From contig CM065297.1 in assembly GCA_032871835.1 (NCBI GenBank), positions 2,668,501 through 2,732,500 of the forward strand: DNA of 64,000 nucleotides. Reading direction: 5' to 3'. Origin of the DNA: Dipteronia dyeriana (lineage: Eukaryota > Streptophyta > Magnoliopsida > Sapindales > Sapindaceae). Position 1 is the first letter of the stretch, and every line of letters starts with the position of its first letter. Positions 20,701 to 31,574 of this stretch are shown here, piece after piece. The position numbers and the translations under genes were made by a program. Under the pieces are notes generated by a model. The model was not told the origin of the DNA and did no database searches. It saw only the letters and a program-made list of their open reading frames with translations.

Positions 20701-21310
20701 CTAAAGTCAACACTGGTGTTTCCCCGTCCTAGATCGTTGTCACCTGGGAAAATTGTTTTGCTAGAGATGTTGGGTTGGTAGACACTGTATAACATCTTCT
20801 GGCTGCCTACTGGTCACCTCGAAATTTCCCCACCTTGTCTCCTACTGGGAACTTCAGGATGTTATGGTATATGGATATGACCCCTTTCAATGATGATAAA
20901 AACGGCATTCCTAATATTACATTATAGGTCGAGGGGGTATCTACCACCACAAAGTCTGTCATGGTATTCTACTGGAGAGGTGTGATGTCGATAATCACTG
21001 GTAGGATTTTTGACCCTACAGGTATGATTGAGTCCCTAGTGAACCCATACAGCGGGGTGGTGCAACTATTGTAACACCACTATTTCAAGTTAAGTTTTTC
21101 CAAGGTGTCTTTAAATAAGACGTCAACACTGCTGCATGTGTCAATGAGCACTCGGTGTACCATACAGTTGGCAATCTGTACCGTTATCACCATCAGATCA
21201 TCATGAGGCTGTACGATGTTGTAGACATCTGCCTCGATGAAAATGATCTGTGACAACTGAGAGGGGTTGATCGGGCTCTAGTCGACCTTGAGGATACCTA
21301 TATGGATTTG
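20701..21310 (-). pseudogene. pol: Aspartic protease, element B, active site DTG changed to DTC
   Basis: On the minus strand this reads HDDLMVITVQIANCMV.., then VLIDTCSSVDVLFKD at about 21,145-21,110, and later MTDFVVVDTPS and a NVILGMPFLSSL flap-type block. E2 has VDTGSNIDILF at the same place (55,815), so the catalytic-loop Gly is Cys in B. The protease would cut the Gag-Pol polyprotein. Stops near 20,970 and 21,070 also interrupt. Confidence 0.8.
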
Positions 21311-21315
21311 TTGCA

Positions 21316-23133
21316 TCAGATATGCATGCTCCCCCTTTCTCTTCTCAGCGTGCTTGAGATCTTAGCTTGCATTTCTCTTCCATTTTGAATGTTATCCCTG
21401 ACTTGCTGTAAGAAATCCACCAGACATCCTCCTCTTATCAAAGCCTTAATCTGATTTCGTAAGTTGTAGCACTCTGATGTGTTGTGCCCCATGTCTTCAT
21501 GGAAGTCACAATACTTATAACGATTTCTCTTATCGACAGGAGAATTCATGGGTGCGGGCTTCTGTAGCAACCCCTTGTCCCAGAATGGCGAGATAGACTG
21601 TTTCGTGAGATACATTTAAAGAGGTGTAATAATCATACCCCCTCTCAACTCGAGCTATTGGGGCCACTGTCCTGGGAGGAGGTGAAGCTCGTGGAGGAGT
21701 ACGTTTCACTGGATATCTTTCCAATCTGGGTTGAGAAACGGGGAAACGATATGTCGATTTATTGGGAGGTTTGTTCTGGCTTTTCTGAGCTTGCCCAAAC
21801 CACTTCCTTCTTCTGTTTCTTTACGACTCTCAAGTCGTCGTGTTCCATTTTGACCTTGAGTTGTTCGTTGACCTCAATTTGCTCCAGAGCCCGATCATAG
21901 GCTTCTTGGTAGGTTTCTGGAGGTCCATTGACAAAATATCGGAAAAGCTTGCCTGTCTACCCACAAGTTCCTTCTGAAGTTGGCAAGGTTTCTTTATTGG
22001 TGAAGACCCCCACCTGGATGACTTCCTTGTGAAAATGCTCGACATAAGCCCGGAGGGTTTCCCCTATCTCCTGGATCACGTACTGTAGATGGGCTGAGTC
22101 TTTCAATCAGAGCTTAACTCCCTGGAAATGTGAGCAGAAATAGGTTGACAGCTTCGTGAAGGAATCCACACTGCTAACATGTAGCTTTCTAAACCAGGTC
22201 TTAGCGTTATCCGTCAGCGTAGTTGGGAACATTCGACACATATCGACCCTGGTCGTGTTCTGGACCTCCATCTGTTGAACGAAGCTCTCCAAGTGGCTTA
22301 ATGGATCATTAGTCCCAGAGAATCGACATTTTGAATTTTAGCGAGAGCTCCGCCTCTCGGATCCTTCTAGTGAAGGGAGCGTTCATTTCATTTAGAGGGT
22401 CTTTCTTGTCTTTCTTGTACTTCCCCTTCTTTATTTGTTGGACCTCTTTCTGAAGTTCAGTCAACTGGTCACTCAAGCGTTTGCTCTCGGGTTTCCTTGA
22501 GGTGATCTCAGTCTCCTCATTGATAGACCTTTCTGATGAGCTGGCGACCTCTACCCGACTTCTTCTTCGGAAGGTGTCTATCTGGGGGCTATGCTGACTT
22601 TCTTCCACCTTAGATAGGGTTTCCCTCATTGAAGTCGTTGGGTGAAGAAAATCCCCCTGCTCCCGGGGATGGACGTCTACCGCTGACTTGACTTGACTTG
22701 ACTTGACTTGCCTGGGTTGGTAGCGTGGCAACGCTTCGGGAACGGGGGGTATGAACCCTAGCCTATCCCGGATTGAGAGTTGGAGTCCCGTCTTATTACG
22801 GGCTAGACCTGGAGGGGTAGGTCCCAGGAGATTGAAGACGGGTTGCCTAGTCCCAGGCTTGCTTGGTTCCCCTTGACTGCAGAGGTTTGCCTGCTGGATA
22901 GTAATGCCCTCAGCCAGCAGCCGAAGGTGGACATTTTCCACGAAGGTCGCCGCTTGTTGGTCAAGCTCGACCTTGCCTCCCATAGAAGGATCCAAAGCCA
23001 GAACAGTGGCAGGCTGGTCTGGGTCCTAGCCACGAAGCCCAAATCTTCTCCCTTTCTTTGGGACTTTTCATGTCGATGCAGCTGAAGGCTGTCCCGATGC
23101 GTCTGGCTGTCCTTGGGAGGAGCGAAGCCTCAT
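21316..23133 (-). pseudogene. gag: Gag, element B
   Basis: The ATG at 23,133 opens MRLRSSQGQPDASGQPSAAS. After an early stop the 228-codon stretch 22,995-22,309 is open, with ELDQQAATFVENVHLRLL, a disordered Pro/Arg-rich region, and a charged helix with KEVQQIKKGKYKKDKKD. The capsid core follows (MFPTTLTDNAKTWFRKL at 22,240; SFTKLSTYFCSHFQG). The knuckle, CDFHEDMGHNTSEC, at about 21,500-21,460 has the CX2HX4HX4C form, as in E2. An ACTTG pentamer tract at about 22,680-22,710 falls in the disordered part. Several stops: probably inactive. Confidence 0.85.
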
Positions 23134-23184
23134 GACTCTTGTAAAATAAGAAACTTGTGAATGTAAAGATGGTGGTGTGAGAGT

Positions 23185-23202
23185 TTCCCACGGATGGCGC
23201 TA
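23185..23202 (-). promoter_or_regulatory. Primer-binding site, element B
   Basis: Minus-strand TAGCGCCATCCGTGGGAA, five bases from the LTR edge. It differs from A (3,697) at several positions, including G to A at the second base. Confidence 0.6.
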
Positions 23203-23207
23203 GAAAG

Positions 23208-24376
23208 TGTTAACGGGAAAGTTGCTCAGGATGAAAAATTCCTACTAACACCCTCGAGACCACTACCACGGAGGTGGTGGCCGGGGTCAGTACCTTTGAT
23301 ACCTAACCTGCTTAGATGAGAATGAAGATTTTTATAATAATGAAAAACGGGAGCCTTTATTATCGATCACTTTGATATACATAATTTTCTCTCATACATT
23401 ATCTGGGACGTAGGAAGGTGGTCACTTTGTACTTGTCGAATAGTGGAAACAACGTCGGTTGTGTTCTGATTACAGAATTTAGGCCTTCCTCTCCTCTTTT
23501 TCTTATCATCTAGATCTCGTCTTTCTCTTCTCTTTTTTCATATATCTCTCATTACCATGTTTGGCTTATTTATATTTGGTCAAAGTAGGTTTTAATTTCA
23601 CGAATATCCTGTCACGATACCATGAATCCATTCCTTCCTTATCGGGCGAGATTCGTCATTTGAATTTGACTTGTTACTGGATTCGGTGATATCTTTGACG
23701 GTGATAAGTTTGTTTCCTTTTTGGAATCAAACTATTGACTTACGGCGTACGTGGATTTAATATTGTTTGTTACGTAGATTTGATCCTGTGTGTACTCACG
23801 GCACTTTCTTCATGGAGGTCGCCGAATTAACTAGTCGTTATCTTATAGAGCGAGGTAAATCCATGCTTTGGCTCTATTCAGAGAAGCTTGGGATAGACTC
23901 ATGGGCACTTACTAGAGGTAGAGTAGACTAGGCGAGATTCTTCTTTCATGCCCAACGGGAACGGCGGGCTTCCGGAGAGGTTGGTGGGCTTCTCATTCAG
24001 GCCATGAATTACGTTTGTCTTCTAAAAGCCTTAACCTGGAGGGGGCTTGCTTTGCTTGTTGGGTTTCTTTTGAATGTTTCTTGAGTTTGGCAACCCCTCT
24101 AGCCTTCATGGGGTGGTTGAGGAGCCCGACCCCAGGAACCGAGGTTCACAAGTAGGTGGCCTCATGAAGCCCAGACTCCAGTGCTCGCGTGGGGGCTCGA
24201 CCTGGTTGTGCCTATCTTTTTCCCCGATAGTCTTGAAGCCTGACTCCCCCTCCGTGCTTCTGCCGGGTAGTTTTATGGTACATCCGGGGTTTCATGAATG
24301 TCAACTTTGGGCTTCGACATGGACTGGGAGAGTGGAAAATTTCTCTTTGATCCCTGACCAAATTTTACTATTAACA
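23208..24376 (-). repeat. 5' LTR of Tat element B
   Basis: On the minus strand it starts TGTTAATAGTAAAATTTGG at 24,376 and ends with GTTAACA at 23,208. A minus-strand TATAAATA lies near 23,570. The adjacent right flank (24,377 on) is not retrotransposon sequence I recognise. Confidence 0.88.
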
Positions 24377-24551
24377 GAAAATAATAATATATAGAGATGG
24401 CAGCTGTAAAATCTAATATCCTAGTGAATGCATGTATTTTTTTCAATATTTTAATGATGATCATGTGTGGTTTATAATAACTTGTGGCTTCTCGAGACTT
24501 GCAAGTAACTGTCAATTTTTTAATTGGCACAGCAAAAAAGGAGAAATAAAA
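24377..24551 (+). repeat. Direct repeat copy 1
   Basis: About 175 bp from 'gaaaataataatatat' to 'ggagaaataaaa', near identical to 24,826-24,998 and separated from it by 274 bp. It contains 'gtgaatgcatgtat' and 'tgtggcttctcgagactt'. Confidence 0.8.
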
Positions 24552-24825
24552 ACTTTTAGTTTGGTGTCACAACTTAAATTACAAACACTGTTAATCTAAA
24601 GAAAAAACTGATAAACTAAAAAATTTCTTATATGATAAGATCAATACAGTTTCAAATGTTTAAAAGATGTGAAACAAATTATACCATATTTTGAATTATT
24701 AATGACATTTTATAGTATCCTGGTTGCTGGAAATTAAGTCGACACAGAGATATATATCATTTAGTTTAAAGTCATGTATGGATGAAACCCAGAAATAAAA
24801 TACTATACAAAAATAAAAGGTAAAA

Positions 24826-24998
24826 GAAAATAATAATATATAGAAATGGCAGCTGTAAAATATAATATCCTAGTGAATGCATGTATGTTTTTCAATATTT
24901 TAATGATGATCATGTGTGGTTTATATAATTTGTGGCTTCTCGAGACTTTCAAGTAACTGTCAATTTTTAATTGGCACAACAAAAAAGGAGAAATAAAA
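24826..24998 (+). repeat. Direct repeat copy 2 (third partial at 25,200-25,288)
   Basis: Same unit as 24,377-24,551. A shortened third copy at 25,200-25,288 lacks a 'gatcatgtgtggttta' segment and breaks off at 'gtggcttct', exactly where the putative LTR at 25,289 begins. Confidence 0.8.
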
Positions 24999-25288
24999 CA
25001 CTCCCACAACACTGGCTTATAATAATATTGTAAAAATCAAGCCTTTCACTGGCTTTAACTAAAGATATTTATTGACTTCCGATTCAATTTATTAATTATT
25101 ATAGGATTCTAGCCAATGATAAAGAGATCATTTTTTCCTCGGCAGTCAAGTATTTGATCTGTTAAACATATGTAAAATATATAAGTTTTGTGTTGTATAT
25201 ATATATATTGAAATGATTGCTGTAAAATATAATATCCTGGTGAATGCATGTATGTTTTTCAATATTTTAATGATAATTTGTGGCTTCT

Positions 25289-25936
25289 TGATGCAACAGC
25301 GGTTGAAGATTAGACATTGGATTACTTGAAGGGATGGGATATGAAAAAGGGCAAGAAAAAGAGCAAATCAATCCTACTAATCCGGATGAGGGAGTAGAAA
25401 CGGCGTGAAACTTTCACAAGTTGAAGTGAATCGTCGAGATCTTTCAAAATCACAACCTTTGGTTGTGAGGCATGCCCTTTTTTGGGTAAATTTCGTCGTT
25501 TAGTTTCCAAACTTATCGTTTTTACCGTTTTAGGAAAGTTTCGTTTTTACAATAACTTTAGTTTTCCAAGTTCAAATTGACTTCCGTCAATTCAGGCTTG
25601 CTTAGGATTCTTTTTAGAATTAATTTTCATGTTAATCTTAATTTTGCCTTTTTTGGTAATTTTTCGCATTAGACATCTTTTTTCTTGTTTTGTAAGGAAT
25701 ACGATTAAGGTTGGAATTTGTTTGCTATGAATAATCTTGTAAGCGGAAAGGTTATGCAGTTTTTTGATTAATAAAAATTAAAGTTTATCTATTATCTACC
25801 AAATTTCAGTCTTCTTTGTGAATCAACGAATTTGAAGCCTAAAATTTTGGTATTCGTGAACGAATTCAGGGAACTTGAGTACGTTGTTTCAATTTGTTTC
25901 TTCCAGGTTTTTCTCGATGGAGCTTACGTTTCATCA
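25289..25936 (+). repeat. Putative 5' LTR of a chromovirus-like Ty3 element
   Basis: Begins TGATGCAAC, ends CATCA, and is followed four bases later by TGGTATCAAAGC. The size (648 bp) and position fit, but no second LTR was found, so the left boundary is inferred from the break in the direct repeat. Confidence 0.4.
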
Positions 25937-25939
25937 ATT

Positions 25940-25951
25940 TGGTATCAAAGC
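25940..25951 (+). promoter_or_regulatory. Primer-binding site (Met tRNA type)
   Basis: TGGTATCAAAGC, one base from the usual TGGTATCAGAGC, positioned between the putative LTR and gag. Confidence 0.6.
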
Positions 25952-25986
25952 TTGGTTCGTTCGGGTCGACATCAACACGCCTCAGA

Positions 25987-26570
25987 GATGACGCCCACGA
26001 AACTAGATCCTCGTAGAAGAAGCCATCGAACATGACCGCATGGCATAGTTAGAGCGACGAGTTGTGCAATTATCAGAACAGCTTGCGACGTTGAGGGCCA
26101 ACCAAAACCCTTTTCAGAACCTAAACCTGAAACGGGTGGTGACAATGATGAAGGGAAAAATCTATGAAGGGGAAGAGATACCACAACGCCGACACAGGGC
26201 GTCTGAAGCTGATGACAGCAGGCGATGGGAAGTAGGGATGCAGACAGAGGTACCAGAATTCCAGGGTAGTTTGCAGCCAAAGGAGTTTCTTGAGTGTATT
26301 GTGATCGTTAAAGAAATCCTAGAATTCAAGAAAGTTCCAGAAAAAAAAGGTGGCGCTAGTGGCCACCAGGTTTCAGGGTAGAGAAGTGGCATGGTGGCAA
26401 CAACTTAAACTCACTAGGAACCGTTTGGGAAAGCCCAAGATTTCTGATTGGGAGAAGATGAAACGAAAGTTGCATGCTGAGTTTTTACCTTACAATTTTC
26501 AACAGCTGATGTATCAGAGATTGTAGAATTTACGACAGGGCATGAGATCCGTTGATGAGTATATGATGTA
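25987..26570 (+). pseudogene. gag: Chromovirus-like Gag fragment
   Basis: Several frames together give a Ty3 gag: EVPEFQGSLQPKEFLE, then WWQQLKLTRNRLGKPKI, DWEKMKRKLHAEFLPYN, and LRQGMRSVDEYM, where it breaks off at about 26,570. This is the retrotransposon gag core (PF03732 type). Stops at about 26,031, 26,380 and 26,525 break it. It likely belongs to the same family as the inverted pol at 26,571-30,305, because such gag and integrase sequences occur together in plant chromovirus-like elements. Confidence 0.75.
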
Positions 26571-26790
26571 ACGTGGAACGGAACTCACACGCGTCCAACA
26601 CACAAGGTTTTCTAATTTCCTATAATCCCGCAGTATTCCAGAAAAGAAGAGATAATTTGAGTTTAAACTGCTCAAAAAGTTATAATTTATTCAACTCTGT
26701 CAAAAACAAAACGATTACAACTAAATCAATAGAGAAGCTAAACCCTCAGACTCCTAAAACATCTCCACTAAATCGGGGAACTATCCCGGA

Positions 26791-27850
26791 TTAAAAGCAA
26801 ATAAATACCGATGACGAATCTCCATGGAAATGAACCAAATGTTTCACATTAAATACATCCGCAGTACAAATATGACTAGGCAGCTTAAGATGGTAAGCAT
26901 TTGAATTAATCTTCTCAACAATCTCAATAGGATCAATATTACGAGCAGATAGTTTATTGTATTCACATATGGGAAAACGATCTTTTGTGAGTACAGCCCA
27001 AACAAAATCACCCACCTCAAAATCGGTAAGACGTCTCTTCCGATCCGTATCCTGCTTGAATTTGGCAGTAGACACCATCAAGTGGACACCACTGAAGAAT
27101 TCTGTACACTATCTCAAACGGAATGAACTTGGTGCTCCGGTTGACCGTATGGTTATGAGCAAATTCTGCCTGCCCAAGCTTCTTGTCCTATGATTTTAAC
27201 TCATCACCCACCAAGCTGCGAATGAGGTTACCCAGAGACCTGTTCACTACTTCGGTTTGCCATCTGACTGTGGGTGGTAAGCACTGCTGAAGTTCATGTG
27301 AGTATTAACCATCTTCCAAAGACTTCGCCAAAAGTGTCTCAAAAAACGAGTGTCCATATCTGACACAATTGACTCTGGTAGCCCATAAAGTCGATAAATT
27401 TCTCGAAAGAATAATTCAACCACATTTACAACATATGTCATCTTTTTGTATAGGATAAAATAGACCATTTGAAGAACCTGTCCACCACCACAAAAATGGA
27501 GTCGAATCCTCGTTGTGTCCACGGAAGACCCATAACGAAATCCATGATGATGTCAGACCATGGCTGTGTAAGAACAGGAAGTGGCATGTACAAGCCAGTA
27601 TTTGTGGCCTTTCCCTTGGAAACCTGACAGACTCGACATCGCTTGATAAACCGACCAACCTCTCTCCGTAAGGATGACCAAAAGTAAGACGCGTCCACCA
27701 ACAGGTAAGTTCGGTCTTTTCCCACATGTCCTTCTTCTTGCAGTTCTTGAATGATCTTGGTTCGGAGACTGTACTCGGGTATGCATAACTAGGTGCCTTT
27801 AAAAAGAAACCCGGCTTGAAGAACAAAATCACTTTGGTTGTTGTCCTGTA
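26791..27850 (-). pseudogene. pol: Integrase, element H
   Basis: The zinc region at 27,725-27,438 ends in CRVCQVSKG, followed by PWSDIIMDFVMGLP (first Asp) and FDSIFVVVDRF. 27,522-27,247 has GLPESIVSDMDTRFL (second Asp) and FSSAYHPQSDGK, where the catalytic Glu context has decayed. The C-terminal domain at 27,081-26,791 reads DFEVGDFVWAVLTKDRFP and FNVKHLVHFHGD. No chromodomain follows. At least three frame changes are needed, so it is inactive. Confidence 0.85.
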
Positions 27851-28485
27851 TTTTCTCTATCACAACAGCAAAGAAAGAGTCAGAAGAATACATATTTTTA
27901 AATAAGTCGAAACCTAATGACTTGACACGCATGTCAACCAGTAAATTTCTCCAACGGCTGAGGCCATCGGCTACTCGGTTTAGTGTACTCGCCTTGTGTT
28001 TGATAACAAAAGTGAATTGCTATAGGTTCGCAACCCAATATGCATGTTGAGATGAAACATTGTCTGGGCTCCCTATGTGCTTGAGAGCATCATGATTGGT
28101 GTACAACACAAATTCATGCAGAAGCAAATAATGTCTTCAATGCCTCACTGCTTGAACCACTGCCTAAAAATCAACGTCATAGGTGTTGTATCGTAGCTTT
28201 GCCCCTGAAAGCTTCTCACTAAAAAAGGCTACATGCCTACCATTTTAACTTAGAATGGCTCTGATTCCTAACTTTGAAGCCTCACGATGCAGTTCGAATG
28301 GGTTTGAGAAGTCTGGCTGCACAAGTACTTGGTAGTAGTCCACCGCCGCTTGATCTCTTGGAAGGCAAATTCGGCTTCGAATGTCCATGCAAACTTGTTA
28401 TCGGTCCTCATATAATCAGTCACTGGGCCATTATACTACTAAAGTGGGGAATGAAGCGACGATAAAATGATGCTAAACCGTGGAA
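27851..28485 (-). pseudogene. pol: RNase H region remnant, element H
   Basis: Between integrase and the RT connection only shreds of RNase H are readable on the minus strand, such as CILGCEPIAIHFCYQTQGE. The frame is broken by many stops. Assignment rests on position. Confidence 0.5.
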
Positions 28486-28490
28486 ACTTC

Positions 28491-29736
28491 TGTTAACGGG
28501 AAATTTGTTCAAGATAAGAAATTTCAACTAACACCCTCGAGACCACTAACACGGAGGTGGTGGCCGGGGTCAGTTCCTTAGATACCTGACCTGTTAGGAT
28601 AGAAATTAATATTTGAATGCTAATATGATGGAAAATGAGAATTTTATTATTGATCACTTATGGTATACAGAAATCTCTCAAATACACTTACAATCTCTCT
28701 AGGGCATAAGAGGGTGGCAACCTCGTGCATGTCGAATAGTAGATACAATGGTGGCCATGTTCTGATAACATAATTCAGGCTCAACTTAATTCTCTCAATC
28801 TCTATTCTATTTGTTGATCTATGTGTGTGTTGCTTCCGTTCTCCTCATATCCTGTCTCCTTCCTCGTATTTATACATGGTCCAAGTAATTTGAACGGGTG
28901 TATCTCCCTCCATGATTCTCTGAATCTGTTCCCTCTTTATCGGGCGAGATCCTCTATTTAAAATTCGTTGACTTCGAATAAATAACGGACTCAAGTCAAT
29001 ACTATCATTGGTGGAGATAAGTTTGTTTCCTCTTTGGACTCAATCTCTTGCCTTACACATATGCAGAGTTTTAATGTTCGTTGGAGTGTAGATATGATCT
29101 AGTCATATGCCTTAGTTCTGGTTCCAGAAGCTTGGAACGACCTTGTGTGCACTTTCTAAGGGTAGTGTGGATTATACGAGTTTCTTCTTTCATGTCCAGG
29201 CAGGTTACAAGTGTCCCTTAGCGAATTGGAGCATTAACTATAGCACGAATTTGATCCACCAAAAGGCTCTATTTTTGTATCTAGTGGAGATAGCGGGCTT
29301 CTGGAAAGGTTGGTGGGCTTCTGGTTTAGGTTACGAGTTAAATTTGACCTCGGGAAGCCTTAATCTGGAATGAGCTCACTTTGTTTGTCGGGCTTCACTT
29401 CGAGTGCTTCCTGAGCTCGGAGACCTTTTCTTGCTTTCATGGGGTGGTTTTGGAGCCTGACCCCAGGAACCGGGGTTCCAGGATAGGTGATCTTAGGAAG
29501 CTTGGATAACCACGTGTCGGGCTATGTCCGAATTCCAAGGTAGGCGTGAGTGGCTCGACCTGATAATGTTAGGCTCCCTTCCTGATAGTTCTGAATCCCA
29601 AAGACTCCTCTTTGCTTCCGCGAGGTATCTTTATGGCTCTTCTGGGGTTCAATGAATGGTAAACTTGGGCTTTGATTTGAGCTAGGAGAGTGGAAAATTT
29701 CTTTTTTGGTCCCCTAGCCAAATTTTGCTATTAACA
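28491..29736 (-). mobile_element. Solo Tat LTR (G)
   Basis: Minus-strand LTR: starts TGTTAATAGCAAAATTTGG at 29,736 and ends GTTAACA at 28,491. It is flanked by a perfect ACTTC duplication at 28,486-28,490 and 29,737-29,741. It is closest to the LTR at 34,736-36,100 by shared blocks. No internal sequence remains. Removing it restores the RT-connection reading of element H. Confidence 0.9.
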
Positions 29737-29741
29737 ACTTC

Positions 29742-30305
29742 TAACATCAGTCACGGTCCACAATTGTGGCCGCTGCTTGATTGCTTCAATCTTCGAATCG
29801 TCTACTGACAACCTTCAGGGGATACTACATAACCCAAAAACAAGACCTGATAAGTAAAAAACTCACATTTTTTTTTACACTGCAAAGAACTTTTCCTTGC
29901 GTATCACAATCAAAACATCCCGAAGATGTTGTCGGTGTACCTCAGGATCAACGCAGTAAACCAAGATGTCTTCAAAATATACCACCACGCTCTTACCGAT
30001 ATAGGGTCGTAGAGCATGATTCATTATCATTTTTTGACAACCCAAAAGGCATGACCAACCACTCAAAAAGCCCCTCTCGAGTCTTGAAGGCCATTTTCCA
30101 CTCATCTCTCGGTCGGATACGAATCTAGTGATACCCGCTATTCAAGTCCATCTTCGTGAATATTGTGGTTCCACTCAACAGATCCAACTAGTCATCTAAC
30201 TGTGGGATTGGAAATCTATATCAAACTATGATCTTGTTGATGGCTCTACTGTCCACACACATGTTCTAGGTTCCATCTTTTTTTAGGTTCAGGAGGGCAG
30301 ACACT
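29742..30305 (-). pseudogene. pol: Reverse transcriptase fragment, element H
   Basis: Minus-strand RT with [49 protein letters not shown] and the catalytic box YFEDILVY, where the usual motif is YFDDILVY, so one catalytic Asp is Glu. It continues with HRQHLRDVL and VTDVRSFHGL. Stops at several positions. It is 5' truncated at the junction with element E. Confidence 0.85.
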
Positions 30306-30314
30306 GCGCTTGGA

Positions 30315-30393
30315 CTGAGACCAAGAGAGCGAGCAAGCTTTCCAAGCTTTGAAGAAGTATATGTCAAGCCCTCCATTGCTGGTTAAGCTAAGT
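30315..30393 (+). repeat. Junction duplication at the 5' end of E
   Basis: About 79 bases ('gagcgagcaagctttccaag' through 'ttgctggttaagc') appear here and again at about 30,525-30,600 in their normal place. Here they precede thumb sequence that should come before them. Confidence 0.65.
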
Positions 30394-31574
30394 CCCCCAC
30401 GTCGCTCAGACAGGTTCAAGTCATGACCGGATAGATAGCAGCGCTAAACAGTATCATTACTCTGTCCACCGATAAATGTTTCATTTTCTTCAAAGCTATC
30501 AAGCAGTGAAGGAACATGAAATGGGACCAGGAGAGCGAGTAAGCTTTCCAAGCTTCGAAAAAGTATCCGTCAAGCCATCCATTGTTGGTTAAGCCAAGTT
30601 CGGGAGAGGAGCTGCAAATCTATTTGGTCGTTTCAGAAAGGATAGTGAGTGGGGCCTTGTTCAAGGAATGTGGAGATAGGTTCCAGCGACCTATATACTA
30701 CGTAAGTCACGCATTAACCAAGTTGAAAAAGAATTATACCATTCTAGAGAAACTCACTTATGCCCTGGTAACCTCGGTATGGAAGCTCCGTCCCTACTTT
30801 CAAGCCCACTTAATAGCAGTAGCGATAGACCAATCTCTCCGTCAGTTCCTGCAATGGTTGGACGTATCTGAAAGACTGGTCTTATGGGCCCTGGAACTCA
30901 CCCAGTTTGATTTAAGGTACAAACCCAAGACCGCAATTAAAGCCCAGACTTTGGCGGACTTTGTGGCAGAGCTCTCAGTACCCATAGGCCAAGCGACTTC
31001 CACAACAACAAATATAGCTCCTAAGAAGAATCCTGAATCCAACAGCTGGCCGGAAGGCTGCAAGTCATGGATCCTCTACACTGATGGAGCATCCAAGCAA
31101 GCCAAGGGAGGAGCAGGCATAGTCCTGATAGACCTAGAGGAGGCCAAGTGTTGCCACTATTTCAGGTTCGAATTTAAGGCCATAAACAATGAAGCAAAGT
31201 ATGAAGCCATCATAGCTGGGATAAGGGCGGCCGCCGAGCTCGGGGTCGACTACCTTCTGGTCAAGAGTGATTCATTACTCATAGTCAATCAGGTTTCTAG
31301 TGACTATCAAGCCAAAGAGGATAACATGATCTCCTACTTGAAGCTAGTTCAGTTGCTTATGAGTAAATTCAGAGGATTTAAGATAGAACAGGTGCCTCGA
31401 CAACATAATAGTCGTGCTGACGTCCTAGCCAAGATAGTTGTGAATGGTGGCCATGCCTTACCACATGGAGTGCCTCTCCAAGTAATCCCCCTACCAAGCA
31501 CAGTAGCGGGCAATTGGTCCTATACCCTGGATCGACAACCATGTTGGATGGACCCGATAATGGCTTATCTTTAA
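30394..31574 (+). pseudogene. pol: RT thumb, RNase H and aRNH, element E
   Basis: The thumb at 30,394-30,580 is broken by stops. From 30,582 a 330-codon open stretch runs to 31,574, covering RNase H (EELQIYLVVSERIVSG, PIYYVSHALTKLKKNY) and the full aRNH domain. The aRNH catalytic residues look intact: Asp in YTDGASKQAKGG, Glu in NNEAKYEA, Asp in LVKSDSLLIVN and Asp in SRADVLAKI. It is the only aRNH copy in the window that is both intact in these residues and in one frame with RNase H. It stops at MAYL (31,572), where homologues continue into integrase. Confidence 0.88.

Larger units (their letters stand above)
1..24376 (-). mobile_element. Tat-lineage Ty3/gypsy element B (left end outside window)
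   Basis: Minus-strand element with its 5' LTR at 23,208-24,376, then primer site, gag, protease, RT, RNase H, second RNase H and integrase down to 17,446. After the nested element A it resumes at 2,391 with the integrase tail, 3' UTR, 99-bp repeats and the antisense gene, which reads plus at 1-283. The 3' LTR lies left of the window. The second, archaeal-type RNase H and the antisense gene place it in the Tat lineage. Stops and frameshifts throughout make it non-autonomous. Reconnection across A is exact: removing A and one copy of CTAGG restores sequence that aligns with 11,955-11,990. Confidence 0.88.
24377..25288. other. AT-rich non-coding region, possibly host or unknown repeat
   Basis: No coding frame of note. 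It contains two long direct repeats (24,377-24,551; 24,826-24,998) and a third partial copy (about 25,200-25,288). It is bounded by the LTR of B and the putative chromovirus-like LTR. Confidence 0.5.
26571..30305 (-). mobile_element. Chromovirus-like Ty3/gypsy pol fragment H (minus), split by solo LTR
   Basis: Minus strand: RT from about 30,300, interrupted at 29,736-28,491 by a solo Tat LTR. It resumes with SFHGLASFYRRFI across the junction, then RNase H remnants and integrase to about 26,791. It is truncated at the RT N-terminus, where element E begins. The 26,571-26,790 stretch is non-coding and may be 3' UTR or LTR. Confidence 0.8.

Noticed and set aside
24377..24998. Small TRIM element with 175-bp terminal repeats
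   Set aside because: The repeats do not start TG or end CA, no primer-binding site follows the first copy, and no flanking duplication is visible.
26573..26794. 73-codon frame between gag and the inverted integrase
   Set aside because: Low-complexity, no domain; it sits in likely 3' UTR or LTR sequence of element H.
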